Shown here: in pieces, positions 1 through 20,619 of the stretch
How positions within the stretch are numbered: the stretch's first letter is position 1
Layout of the letters: the number at the start of each line of letters is the position of its first letter
From: Xestospongia muta
Taxonomy: Eukaryota > Porifera > Demospongiae > Haplosclerida > Petrosiidae
Reading direction: 5' to 3'
NCBI GenBank assembly: GCA_963693285.1
Contig: OY848931.1
Location: 1,803,001 to 1,867,000, forward strand
Length of the DNA: 64,000 nucleotides
Made by a program: the position numbers and the translations under genes
The notes under the pieces: model-generated
Databases searched by the model: none
The model's input: only the letters and a program-made list of their open reading frames with translations
What the model was told of the DNA's origin: nothing

Positions 1-1811
<1,811 letters not shown>

Positions 1812-2185
1812 ATATAATGATATTGATTGATTGAATGATTGCTCTGACTATTTCTAATTTTGAGTTAATTTTATGTTATGAGGATGTTATTAACGAATTG
1901 TGTGCTTTATTGTACTAATTCCCTTCATGTGATCAAAATAACCACCTGTATAGGAGGTGTGTCTCCTTTTATTACACGCTGTTTTCTTTGTTCAAAGGAA
2001 GGTGCTGGTCTTTTATTGTTGCTAGTTGCGACAATAAAACGTACTATAATATAGAAGACTAAGGAATGCTAAGTACCCTTTTCAGAACAGTAAGTAAAGA
2101 TGCCTCCATTACATAATAACTCTATTAGTTCACGTATTTAAAGGTCAGGATTGTTGTTGCTAGTAGTCGGTTGAATTCTGTTGCA
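1812..2185. other. Intergenic, XYLB to SHMT
   Basis: 374 bp between two genes on the same strand. It should hold the XYLB 3' UTR and the SHMT promoter and 5' UTR. I see no ORF, repeat or clear TATA box. One TCATGTGA word lies at 1925-1932. Confidence 0.6.
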
Positions 2186-4333
<2,148 letters not shown>

Positions 4334-4581
4334 TATTGTTATGTAGACTTATCGAAATGATATTATTTGTTATGAATTATTCATTAAGCGGCAATTTCCG
4401 CTGTTTATTCTTAACATTAGTGATGATGTCATAATGATGTCTTTATCACATGACGGTCACAACAAGAAGTGACTGAATAGTGATATTAGATCTTACTCGT
4501 GATTCAGTCGACAAAATCACTTCAGAAAGGCAAAGAAGACAAATTGTTGTAAGATCGTAGTACTACATTAAGTCAGTAAAT

Positions 4582-6042
4582 ATGAACAGAATTATTGGAG
4601 GTGCTAAGAAGAAAGCTCCACCTCCAAACTTGACAGATGCTGTCCAAGGGGTAAGTTTTTAGTAAAAATACTAGTTCAATTTACTTTCACCTCTTACTAT
4701 ATAGCTGTTCTATGAGTCAAACTATGGCAGCTACTATTGATGTATGCATTGTTCTTATCACAGGTTGATAGTAGAGCTGAGTCAGTAGAGAAGAAGATTT
4801 CCAAGCTGGATCTTGAATTAAAGAAATATCGTGATCAGATGAAGAAAATGAGAGATGGTCCTTCAAAGGTAAAATGAATGTCATCTATGGTAGCATGCCA
4901 TTTTAGTTTGTCATAAAGTATATTCCTTAATGTTTAACCTGAACACTAGGGGGTGGAGTTTGGATATATTAGTATATTACATAGTAGTTATGTGCCATAG
5001 CCTAATTGCTTAAATAAACCACACCCCTATTTTAAGTTTTAGCGTGCTATTTAGCCTGTCATAAAGTATATTCCTTAATGTTTAACCTGGACACTAGGGG
5101 GTGGAGTTTGAATATATTAGTATATTACATAGTAGTTATGTGCCATAGCTTAATTGCATAAATAAACCCCGCCCCTATTTAATAAGTTTTATTTTTTAGA
5201 ACATGATAAAGCAAAGAGCAATGAGAGTGCTAAAACAAAAGAAACTGTATGAGAACCAACTTGAAGGACTACGTAATCAATCCTTCAACATGGAACAGGC
5301 CAATTTCACTACACAAATGTTAAAAGACACAAAAACAACAGTAGATGCAATGAAAGGCGGACTCAAAGATATGAAGAAATACTATAAGCAAGTAGATGTA
5401 GGCAAAATAGAAGTAAGTAAACCTCGATATCATTGGTCCCAAGTATATAATACATTGGTTGCTATGCAATACAATACTCCTATTATGTGCTGAGCTATTT
5501 AACACTTGCCACTTAAAACAAGTTTTAACCTAACTTGTACTACTGTTAATTCAACTCAATCTTGTGATAGTCACATGATGCCATGTGTCACTAGTTACAC
5601 CATTAATAACTCATCTATTATATGACAGGATCTTCAAGATCAAATGGAGGACATGATGGAAACTGCTAATGAAGTTCAAGATGTATTAGGAAGGCAGTAT
5701 GGACTTCCTGAGGATGTTGATGAAGATGACCTGGAAGCTGGTAAGAATAGAAAGAATCTGTTGCATCAAGTTATTGAATACAATATTAGAATTGGAGGCA
5801 TTAGGAGATGACTTTTTAGCAGAAGAGGATGACTCCTTCTTGGATGCTACACTAAATGTACCTGACCCTCCTTCTAAAGTACCAGGAGCAACAGATACTG
5901 TTAGAAGCAAGGTAAGATCTCTTTGTGCTCTATATAAAAGGAGAAATCTCTCGCCATTGACCACTCACTGACACTTGATATGTTTTATATTGTCTAGGAT
6001 GGTGTATTGTTGGACGAGTTTGGTTTGCCTCAGACTCAATAA
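4582..6042 (+). CDS. CHMP5: Charged multivesicular body protein 5 (ESCRT-III)
   Basis: Vps60/CHMP5 subunit of the ESCRT-III machinery, which acts late in multivesicular body sorting and binds the Vps4 regulator LIP5/VTA1. Six exons give about 220 residues (human 219). The start [15 protein letters not shown] has the basic, proline-containing N-terminus of CHMP5. The first helices ([16 protein letters not shown], then [15 protein letters not shown] and [10 protein letters not shown]) are well conserved, followed by the acidic C-terminal half ([27 protein letters not shown]) and the CHMP5 tail [12 protein letters not shown]. The stop is at 6040-6042 and a polyadenylation signal AATAAA lies at 6223-6228. 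The second intron holds two tandem copies of a sequence of about 150 bp. The gene converges on the NAB gene, with 229 bp between stop codons. Identification is secure along the whole length. Confidence 0.96.
4891..5191. repeat. Tandem duplication of about 150 bp in a CHMP5 intron
   Basis: Two near-identical adjacent copies, about 4891-5039 and 5040-5191. Each contains the words GTCATAAAGTATATTCC, CACTAGGGGGTGGAG and TTACATAGTAGTTATGTGCC, with only scattered substitutions. They are non-coding, and the second copy ends just before the next exon's acceptor. Confidence 0.9.
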
Positions 6043-6271
6043 GATCATGCACTACTTTCAACTTCAAGCTAAAACACTATTGTCCAATACATCTGTGTGT
6101 AGTTCTGTGTAATATAATTATGTATAAGAGTTGTTTTTTTAAAAATTGAAGTGTTACTTAATTTTGTGTTGTTGTCCAGTGTATTCTATATTACAAAAAT
6201 ACAGGATTTACATTAATTTTGTAATAAAGTAAAAATTATGAAACTTTAACAATAGTGAGTTCTGCTAAAAA

Positions 6272-7771
6272 TTATAACATGGGTGATGTTTCCATGGTAA
6301 CTATTTCATGTTTAAATGTAGGTATTTGTATAGGAATGTCATTGTTAGAGTTCACATTAGCCACACCCATATTTAAAGGTGAGGGTATTGTAACTAATGA
6401 TATGGGTTTAACTTCAGCAGATGTAGTTGGTATAGTGATGGGATGTACCTCTGTAACTGCTGATGCTGTCCCCATTATAGGTTGTTGATCAATAGATTGG
6501 GTTGCTATGGTTACTGGATTGACAGATGTGTTTGGTTGATTTTCTTCTATCAATGTTGTTTCAGAGTGTATCATATTTATTAGAGGTGGAATGCCCACTA
6601 GTGATGCTGTTGGGGTTGCCATGGTTTCAGTTGACAATGTATCAAAAGATGGATTTGTTTCTTGGTTTGAACTAGCCTCAGAATTCTTTTTAGATTTTTT
6701 TAACTCTTGGTGTCTCAATGAGCGACGTTGAACTTTTCTAGTGCGTGACATTTCTGCTTTCAACTCTCTGTTTGTTTTACCTAGTGTTGATAATTGTTCC
6801 TGTAACTTTAGAGCTAATGAGTAGTCCTTCTTCTCCTTAGCTTGAAGCAATAGTCCTTGTTTGACTTGCTCTTCAGCCATATTCTCTGACAACAAATGTT
6901 GTAGTTCCTGTATGTGTTGTTCACGTCGTTCATAGTTCTCTTCAAAACAAGAACGAAACTTGCCATCTGGCCCTCTACTGAGAGGATATGGAGTAGACCT
7001 GAACCAATTGAAACTACTAGCATCGGTACTTTTAGAATATCTTAAACGCAAGGGATCATTATAGTTTAATGAGAACTGACGTACTAGTTTTTTTGACAAG
7101 ATATACAAGTCTTTTTGGCGTACAAGAAGTGTAGGATCCCAAAGACACAGCTGAAATGCTGCCTCATTGATCATCTCCTCTTCCTCTGTCAGAGGCGATG
7201 AACTTGGGAACAATTGAGAAGCACTACGAAATATCTCTCGACGTCCCTCATCCCAGGTTTCAGGGGATATTGGACTTGGTCCAAGTTGTTTTTGAAGAGG
7301 TATTGAGTCATCAACAAGACTTTGTAGTTGTTCTCGAGTTGCTAATAACGGTTTCTTTTGTGACCCAGGTAAACTAATATTCAACATGTCAACAAAATGA
7401 GTTTGTTGAGCAGAAGGTGGAATATTTTTTAAGAGGTAATTACTTTGTGTGGGTGATGTTGACTGTACAGGATTACTGACAGAGCTAGGTTCCTCTAACT
7501 GTGTGGCATAGACTGTGACGGTGTGTGTAGCACTGTTTGAAGATGTTTGACAAATGAGCTTATCTGATACATTTTGTGAACGTCCGATTGCTTTGACAAA
7601 CCTCATAACATGAAACGGCTTCTTTGCCATTCCTACCATTTCCAAAAGATTTTGGAAATCTTGTTCTGGCAAGGATGCCAATTGTTCTAGATCATCAGCA
7701 CCTAATTCTAGTAAAGATGGTTTGTATTGCGTAAGGTTGGCTTTCTGTAAAACTTCTTCTATAGGATTCAT
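6272..7771 (-). CDS. NAB: NAB-family (EGR-binding) transcriptional co-repressor, single exon
   Basis: Homologue of NAB1/NAB2, nuclear co-repressors that bind EGR zinc-finger activators. The 499-residue reading frame is uninterrupted, unlike most genes here. Residues about 1-65 match the NCD1 domain (IEEVLQKANLTQY, LLEMVGMAKKPFHVMRFVKA), a SAM-like fold used for multimerisation and EGR binding. Residues about 165-235 match NCD2 (INEAAFQLCLWDPTLLVRQ, followed by LYILSKKLVRQ), the repression domain. After this come a charged coiled-coil stretch (about 275-365) rich in Glu, Lys and Arg, then a Ser/Thr/Pro-rich, low-complexity tail. The start MNPIEEVLQ places NCD1 at the very N-terminus, as in vertebrate NABs. 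The 5' end faces NCAPG2 across 334 bp. I see no EGR gene in the window. The family is well supported; the tail is not conserved. Confidence 0.85.
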   Translation of the reverse strand: MNPIEEVLQKANLTQYKPSLLELGADDLEQLASLPEQDFQNLLEMVGMAKKPFHVMRFVKAIGRSQNVSDKLICQTSSNSATHTVTVYATQLEEPSSVSNPVQSTSPTQSNYLLKNIPPSAQQTHFVDMLNISLPGSQKKPLLATREQLQSLVDDSIPLQKQLGPSPISPETWDEGRREIFRSASQLFPSSSPLTEEEEMINEAAFQLCLWDPTLLVRQKDLYILSKKLVRQFSLNYNDPLRLRYSKSTDASSFNWFRSTPYPLSRGPDGKFRSCFEENYERREQHIQELQHLLSENMAEEQVKQGLLLQAKEKKDYSLALKLQEQLSTLGKTNRELKAEMSRTRKVQRRSLRHQELKKSKKNSEASSNQETNPSFDTLSTETMATPTASLVGIPPLINMIHSETTLIEENQPNTSVNPVTIATQSIDQQPIMGTASAVTEVHPITIPTTSAEVKPISLVTIPSPLNMGVANVNSNNDIPIQIPTFKHEIVTMETSPML

Positions 7772-8105
7772 AATATCCGTTTACTACTGGTAAATCATCT
7801 GTGATGAAATAAAAGAACAATCATGTTGCTACAGAATTTGTGCGGGAAAATCGCCCGGATGGACGTTTGTACAATTAGTTGCGTTTAGGTTTAGAGTTGT
7901 TTTTGTTTATTGTCAAACCATCTATGACTTTTAGATTTTTACAGTACTGATTCTTATCGCGCTTACCTGATATTTAAAGCCGATTGACTACTATCCGCTT
8001 TGTCCAATGTCTCCCCTCTCTGTCAACCTCTTACGGGCTATCAATCCAACGTGAGCCACAAATTTTGTACTGCGCATGCGTGTAGCAATGCAATCGGTAA
8101 AGAAG
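7772..8105. promoter_or_regulatory. Divergent promoter region, NAB (-) / NCAPG2 (+)
   Basis: The 334 bp between two opposing start codons holds several recognisable words. TGCGCATGCG at 8071-8080 matches the core NRF1 palindrome. TGCGGGAAAA at 7841-7850 reads TTTTCCCGCA on the other strand, an E2F-type site. The NCAPG2 start codon lies in AAGATGGCGGGAAAA (8104-8118), which resembles both a YY1 element (AANATGGCGG) and a second E2F-type site. No TATA box is evident. Motif matches are seen directly; function is inferred. Confidence 0.55.
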
Positions 8106-14396
<6,291 letters not shown>

Positions 14397-14649
14397 TTTT
14401 TGTTATTGTGTAATTTATTGATGTTTTTTAAGAACAATACATTGTTCATTTGTTTGTTATGTTTTTGTTATTTTTGTTGTACATTTAGTGTGTCTGTATT
14501 ACTGAGCATGACTGGTTTTAAAAGGAGGGCTACCACACAATATGCAGAATCAATGTATTGCCTAATATCACTATGCTATTTTTACAATCATTATTGTTTC
14601 CTTGGTTACTAAAGCACCACCTTGTTCAATAATGATGTGTTTTCATTCG

Positions 14650-15292
14650 AACAGACTTTAGAGTTCCTGCAGTGGTGTCTACCACCTGTAATCCAGAATT
14701 TCGATCATTGTTTCTCACACAATGCTCAGAATTTACTGGTGGATTACCTACTGCAGTTACATGTAGAAATGGACCTGGTAGTAACTTCAATATACAATAT
14801 CTTCATCTATTAGGTATTGGGTTTGTGTTAATGTTCAGGTCACTACAACACCAGGTACCTATACATGTGTCTTTACTAATAATCAAAGAACTCAATCTGT
14901 GTTAGCTGTTCAACTGTTATAGTTAATCTTAATAAATAGTTATAAATGGATGGATGGATTGGTAGATAAACAGATGGACAAATGTATGGATTAATGGATA
15001 GATAGATGCAAGCCATTAAAAGTAGTTGATCATTTTTTGAGATTCTAATGAAGCAACAATAATTCAACTTGTAAGAGATCCTTAAATCCTTCAAATGTTA
15101 CTATACAATGAGCTAGTGGTAATAATGGACAATTTGGAGACTATCATTATAATAACTAGTAGTGATGATATGTAGTACACAAGTGATCAATACTGGCTTA
15201 ATGACTCAGGTGACTGTTAAAAATCTAAGTGCTCTTGTGAGTATAATGTTACTATGACCCTACAGGAACTAGCAGTGCTAGTATTTTCCCAA
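14650..15292 (+). pseudogene. Decayed partial copy of the downstream Ig/FN3 gene
   Basis: This stretch closely follows 18180-19035 of the intact Ig/FN3 gene. Shared runs include CTCAGAATTTACTGGTGGAT, CTATACATGTGTCTTTACTA and, in the FN3 part, TGGACAATTTGGAG. About 26 bp present in the intact gene is deleted near 14815, which shifts the frame. The FN3-like half carries in-frame stops (GATCCTTAA near 15085 and CAATGA near 15105) and CAG-to-CAA/TGA type changes. An intervening intron with GGAT-type repeats is still recognisable (about 14940-15040). It lies 1.6 kb upstream of the intact gene in the same orientation, so it looks like a tandem duplicate that lost function. No start codon or signal peptide region is present. 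Confidence 0.8.
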
Positions 15293-16799
15293 AATCCAAT
15301 TACCTAGTGACTAAATTAATGATCTCATGATCCATGTGGGTGGACCAGACAACCACATACACCATTGTATGTAGATAAATATGATATAATTTCTTAGTAC
15401 ATGATATTCTGCTCACACCTACCAAGAACTAGGAAATTATCTAATCCCATGATGATTCATAGTGACACGTTGTGGTGGACCAGACAACCACAGTATGAAT
15501 GAAACCATACTTAGCTAATCACCTACATAATGTAGTCAATAATAGAGTAGTAGAATGACGTCATATATACAAGAAATGAATGAAGTTTCAAATTTGTTCT
15601 TTTACAAGTACCATAGTAAGATTGCAAATGGCATTCTATTAGGACATGTGTATAAATCTGCAATAATAAATAAAGAATGTAAAGCTTATATTTGACCAAA
15701 GTGTTCATGTAACTTTATCATTTATCCACATACCAAGTTGGTTGTATTGTTTAATACTATTATGTATATGACGAGTATCATTGCAACTATTAATATGAAC
15801 AACTTTGATATTAAACAGTATACTTCAAAATAAAGAACTAAATTGGGAACTTGGGTTGAGCCATTGAGTCTATCTAGCTAGTTGATTACTGAGCACTTAT
15901 TTTTTGTTGATAACTAACTCTTGAGTAGCCCAATTGTCTGAACCACAAGTAGTTAATTAATTGTGTTTTATATATAATTACAAATCTTATTTATGCAACC
16001 AGAACAAACAAAAATTAGTACAAGACATTTGATTAGAACATAATGTAGTTATTTCTTTTGAACATTGCATTTTAATGGCTTGTGGTTTGTTTGAACCTTG
16101 ATGAGGTGAATGTACATCCTTTCTTTATAGACTGATGACACTCTATGAACAACACAATTACATTACACAATGCTAACAATACTTAGTAACGATTCCCTTT
16201 GTAGCCCATGTTTTCTCCAGTCACATCGTTATTATAAATAAAAAATATTTCCATTCACATTGTTACTATAAATAGCAAATCTTTTAGTCACATTGTTACT
16301 ATAAATAGCAAGATGTGTTGTGTATTACTATAATTTTTATGTATAAGAAAGACAGTGCATGAAGTATCCACATGCTAAAGTCTCTTGTTCAGTACATGAC
16401 CAACTCACTGATCAATAATGAATGATCTTACTGTTATCATATTATTATGTCTGTAAGATGTAAAGTCAGTATACGTACAGAGCTCATTGCAATAAACCAT
16501 TTAACAAAGAAAACAAGACATATGCCTGAGGCACACACGCATTAATTCAAGATTCTCTCTATGGGTGCATAACACAAGGTAGGCAGAATGTAGTAAATAT
16601 AGTGGGTGTTTGTCAAATAGTATAATTATTGTAGTCAATGTTTTAAAGAATGTTTTGACTACCACATCAATAGACTGTGCAAATGATATCAAGTGTGTCA
16701 AAGAGTTCCTTCTGTGGGTATTTGGCATAATGAGAATGAAGGTGTTATCACAACATGTGGGCATATTGTGATAATTACATCATACAAGGACATGTTGAT
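15293..16799. other. Gene-free stretch upstream of the Ig/FN3 gene
   Basis: About 1.5 kb with no supportable coding exon; the short reading frames here lack any recognisable family. It holds two copies of GTGGACCAGACAACCACA-like sequence (about 15340-15360 and 15475-15493) in a degenerate repeat, and a three-copy TATAAATA-bearing tandem repeat (16220-16312). Otherwise it is AT-rich and featureless to my eye. Confidence 0.6.
16220..16312 (+). repeat. Three-copy tandem repeat carrying TATAAATA words
   Basis: Units of about 33 bp begin TCACAT(T/C)GTTA(T/C)TATAAATA. TATAAATAG occurs at 16267-16275 and 16300-16308; the first unit has TATAAATAA. The same 9-mer recurs at 16800-16808, just upstream of the Ig/FN3 gene. 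Confidence 0.8.
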
Positions 16800-16808
16800 T
16801 ATAAATAG
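16800..16808 (+). promoter_or_regulatory. TATA box of the Ig/FN3 gene
   Basis: TATAAATAG lies 78 bp upstream of the ATG at 16886. TTCAATGC around 16829-16836, about 30 bp downstream, could be the initiator. This is a strong TATA match in the right position, unusual among the mostly TATA-less promoters here. Confidence 0.6.
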
Positions 16809-16885
16809 CTCCAGATAGTAGGTTTTTTTTCAATGCATCTCCCTGCAGTCTATCTTGCAGCTCTTTGGTAATCCATTAATTAAAG

Positions 16886-19819
16886 ATGCTACAAAGAGTT
16901 TCATTTCTTGCCTTTGTGTGTGTTATCCTTCACATTGCAGTAGCTCAATTGTTTCCTGGGACTGGTAAGAATAATATTAAGAATGTCATAATATCTTACT
17001 TTGTATTTTTAGGTGTTGAACTCAACCACAATGGAGCCTCTTTACCTCTATATCCTCAACTCCAACCCAATCAAATAACAGCCTCAAACAAGTTATGGTG
17101 TTCCAGTGCTAATAACCAATCTGGAATTGCTAAATGGGTACTATCTAATGGTACAACATTGTCAACTGGTGGTGTACTTGTTGGAGGTGGAGCACAAGTT
17201 ATGGAGGTATCCACATCAAGTGGTACTGCTCTAGGACTCTCTCCAGCTGATAGTGGAACTGATTTGTCAGAGGGAATCTACAAATGTATGATTCAAGATG
17301 AACAAGGCAATCAACAGACATTACCAGTCTGGCTTGTTGAATGTAAGTTAGAAATTATTTGCATTATTTTTATACTGATAACAACTCTTTTCAGCTGGCA
17401 CTAGACCTAATGTTACCGTAGAATGTTTACAAAATTCAGTTAATCCTTTAACAGTTGCTCTAAATGTGGACATAATCGGTTTTGCTCCCACTGGAGTTAC
17501 TTGTAGAGAACAAGGTGTTGGTCCTATCACAACAGGACAACTGTCCCGTGAATGTATTAGTGGTACAATTGGAAGAGTTAGATTTGTATATGCCCCTTCT
17601 TTGCCTTCTACTGTGGAATGTGATATTGTAAATGGCCCAACACAAACTGGAACAGTAACAGCTTCATGTACAGTATCATCTTGTAAGTTAATAAAATAAA
17701 ATAAAATTGTTAATAATGGCTGTCTTTTATTACAGCAATTACTGTACCAAGTCTTCCTGCAACTGGTGAGATGTTACATAATGCACGATATTTATTTTCA
17801 TATCACTTTTATGATAGGTTTACAGATTAATTTCGACAATACAGCTATTCAACAAAATGGTCTCATAACTCCTGCTTCTCGCATCACTTCCAGGCAACCA
17901 CTATGGTGTCAAGGTTCTACTAACTCTTCTACCATCACTTGGACTTTGCCTGATGGAACTGTATTGGGACCTGACAGCAGTCCAACAAATGGAGCCCAAG
18001 TTTTAACAGCTACTGGTCAGTTAGGACTGGCTCCGTTTCCTACAACTGGTGTCTTACCATCTGGTGTATATACATGTATTGTTAATGGCGTGAACAGATT
18101 AGTCATGATTGGAGAGACTACAGGTAATATAGACATGCAAGCACAATATTATGCTATATGAATAATCTCCTTCTAACAGATTTTGGAGCACCTGTAGCAG
18201 TGTCTATCACCTGTTATCTAAAATTACGACCGCTGAGACTCACAATATGCTCAGAATTTACTGGTGGATTACCTATTGCAATAACATGTAGAAATGGAGC
18301 TGGTACTAACCTCAATATACTATCTTTATCTATTAACATGATTCAAAGTACACCAACAATTAGGTATCGGGTTTGTGTTATTTTTCTGGTCAGTACAACA
18401 CCAGATAGCTATACATGTGTCTTTACTAATAATCAAGGATCTCAATCTGTTACCTGTTCAACTACCATAGGTAATCCTAATAAATAAATAGAGGATAGAG
18501 AATTGATTGATGATGGATGGATGCATAATTGAAAATTAGGAAGTTGCTAAAGTCTATTGTATTCTATGTTTAATTTGGCCTTGTAAATTGATACACAAAT
18601 TTGTAGCTATATGTGTATCTAATTGGTGTCATTTGAGTAATTTGTAATCATAAAACCTATTGAATGCTAAAGTCCTATTGGAGTAATTTGTTACCTTATG
18701 ATTGAAAATTGAACTAAAAAACAAAGTTATAGTAGAAAAAAATTGACTGACTTTTAACTATAATACTACTTTTTCAGATTCTAACTTTAATCGAGTAACA
18801 ATAACTCGAGCTGTACGAGATTCTCAAGATCCTTCAAAGGCTACTATACAGTGGACTCCTAGTGGTAATAGTGGACAATTTGGAGGCTATGTTGTTACAA
18901 TAACTGGTAGTGATGGTAGTACACGAGTAATCAATACTGGCTCAATGACTCAAGTGACTGTTAGCAATTTAAGTGCTTCTGTCGATTACAATGTGGTAGT
19001 CTTTCCCACTGGAACAGGCAGTGTTCTTCCAGGACCTGCGACCATTCCAAGTCCTATTATACAAGGTACTCGTGATAAGTGTGACCCAGCAGAAGGTTTC
19101 TTAGTGGATGTTACTCTTCAGAGATTACGAAATGAAAATGAGAAACATTGTGAATGTGAAGATATTGATGATACAAAAACATTTATGATGCAAGCACTGA
19201 ATGCTACACTCATTAACAATGGTTCCTTGGTTCAAAATTGTTCTGATCCTATTTTAATTGTGAATGGTTTCTCATGTGGTGAACTTAAGAAGGCACCTAG
19301 AGAAAGTACACCAAAGAAAGAAAAAACTCCCAAAAAACCCAAGACACCAAAGGGTGCAAAGAAAGATAAGTCACCAAAGAAATCCCGCAAACCAAAAACA
19401 AAGAAAACAAAGACAGCGAAGACAAAAAGTCCCAAATCTAATTTAGGTGTAGAAATCAAGGTCTATGGACTGGTCCTTTGTAATTCTTGTCAGACATTTC
19501 AAAACAGCACTGGTGGTAATGGTAAGAGATCAGTGGAGAACTGGGAGCCAACTAGATTTGTTAGGAGACTGGAACATCTACATGTACGTGAGAGAAGGAC
19601 CAAAGAAAAGTCACCCAAAAAAGGACGAGTTGTGGATGAAGCACCTGACCTCGTTTCTGTTGGAGGTCGTACATATAATGTAACAGTGAGCGAGAGGGGA
19701 AGACAAGGTCTGTTCTGTGGTTGTAATTTAGTTGCAGAAGGGACAGCTTGTGGTAAGTTATACACTAAGATAATGTTTTGTCATTATCTTTACTCTTCAA
19801 TTTAGATTGTCCATGTTAA
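16886..19819 (+). CDS. Secreted Ig-like/FN3 protein with Lys-Pro-rich basic tail
   Basis: No named orthologue recognised. The protein begins with a clear signal peptide (LAFVCVILHIAVAQ). It continues with several immunoglobulin-like modules: the first has LWCSS, then W and YKCMIQD; a second cysteine-bearing module follows; a third has LWCQGSTNSSTITW with VYTCIV; a fourth ends SYTCVFTNNQGSQS. After these comes one fibronectin type III-like domain (TIQWTPSGNSGQFGGYVV, then SASVDYNVVVFP; about 18780-19050). The rest is a Cys-containing region interrupted by a stretch of about 55 residues of Lys/Pro/Ser/Thr repeats (TPKK, SPKK, KTPK; about 19290-19440), then RR-rich segments and a C-terminal Cys cluster ending ACDCPC (last exon 19806-19819, stop TAA). 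I see no transmembrane helix or GPI signal, so secretion or matrix association is inferred. Splice phases join cleanly. A broken copy lies upstream (14650-15292). Confidence 0.8.
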
Positions 19820-20224
19820 TTAGGAAGGTCATATTTGCTGATCAAAATTTGACTTGACTTCAGTACATAACTAATTTTAACTTTCCTTTTATTGATCACA
19901 CATGTATACATTTAGTCACAAATTCTTTTAAAAAATAAAGGTTTTTAGTAGATGGAAATCAGTCTACATAACAATAGTATAGATAGCTACATCCATTGTT
20001 TGCGTGTCCCACCAACTATTTATTAGCTACAGGAAATTCATTGTTATAAGGAGGGCAACTGGGTCCAGCTGAAGGTCAAAGTACTATAATCACAAGTTGT
20101 CTTATACAATTTATTTCACTAACCATTTCAATATTTAATGAACTAGAATGACAGTAAAATAATAAATATAACATTAGCTATTATGTTTCTAGTAGTTAGT
20201 TTTCCATCTATTCTGTTAGATGCG
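19820..20224. other. Intergenic, tail-to-tail between Ig/FN3 gene and COX7A
   Basis: 405 bp of AT-rich sequence holding both 3' UTRs. An AATAAA lies near 19935 on the plus strand. No coding potential or repeat was seen. Confidence 0.55.
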
Positions 20225-20558
20225 TCAAGATTTCTTTGTCATTTGTTGAGTGGCCATGAGATAGATTCCATACACAGTAACACTAATACCAAACACTGAT
20301 AAACCCATTGCTGATCTGTAGACAAAACGGTCTGACTTGCCACGTAGGAACACTGGAGCACCGTTACCACTCTGAAATAGATGAAAACTGGCTAACAATG
20401 GGAGACTCTAAGTGTCCATTACAGCTGCTATATTTAAGATACTATCTAATGTTTAACTTAATCTTTAACAAATACCCAAACATACTCTTCTTTAGGCTTA
20501 CCTGAAATATTCTCTGATACACCGATACGTTGTTTGGTCTATACAAGTACTGCTCCAT
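20225..20558 (-). CDS. COX7A: Cytochrome c oxidase subunit 7A
   Basis: Small nuclear-encoded subunit of mitochondrial complex IV, one membrane span in the inner membrane. Two exons (20558-20502 and 20371-20225) join in phase 0 into 67 residues. The N-terminus has VYQRIFQSGNGAPVFLRG, matching the family pattern of a short helix, then LFQ, G-x-PV-L-G. Next comes RFVYRSAMGLSVFGISV, aligned with the conserved LYR-T-M-L-T-G, and a hydrophobic membrane segment (about residues 38-60). The end is TQQMTKKS. Donor GTAAG and acceptor CAG are both good. There is no long cleavable presequence; vertebrate COX7A has one, so the mature part is essentially all that is encoded unless an upstream exon exists. 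The start codon is 61 bp from that of POFUT2 on the other strand. Too short and split to appear as a long ORF. Confidence 0.87.
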
Positions 20559-20619
20559 TGCGTTTTCAGTGCACTAAAGGAAAGGCGTAGTCAAGTGCTT
20601 TAATTAGAACAAAACCCAC
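20559..20619. promoter_or_regulatory. 61-bp divergent promoter, COX7A / POFUT2
   Basis: Only 61 bp separate the two start codons, so both 5' UTRs and core promoters must fit in or overlap here, unless either gene has an upstream non-coding exon. No TATA box or familiar motif is seen. Confidence 0.5.

Noticed and set aside
5686..5964. Minus-strand ORF over CHMP5 exons
   Set aside because: It mirrors the conserved CHMP5 coding sequence and has no homology of its own.
14400..14612. 70-residue hydrophobic plus-strand ORF after NCAPG2
   Set aside because: T-rich 3' UTR sequence reads as Phe/Leu/Cys by chance; no start context or homology.
16501..16764. 87-residue minus-strand ORF upstream of the Ig/FN3 gene
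   Set aside because: No recognisable family, no clear splice partners, and AT-rich background. Most likely chance.
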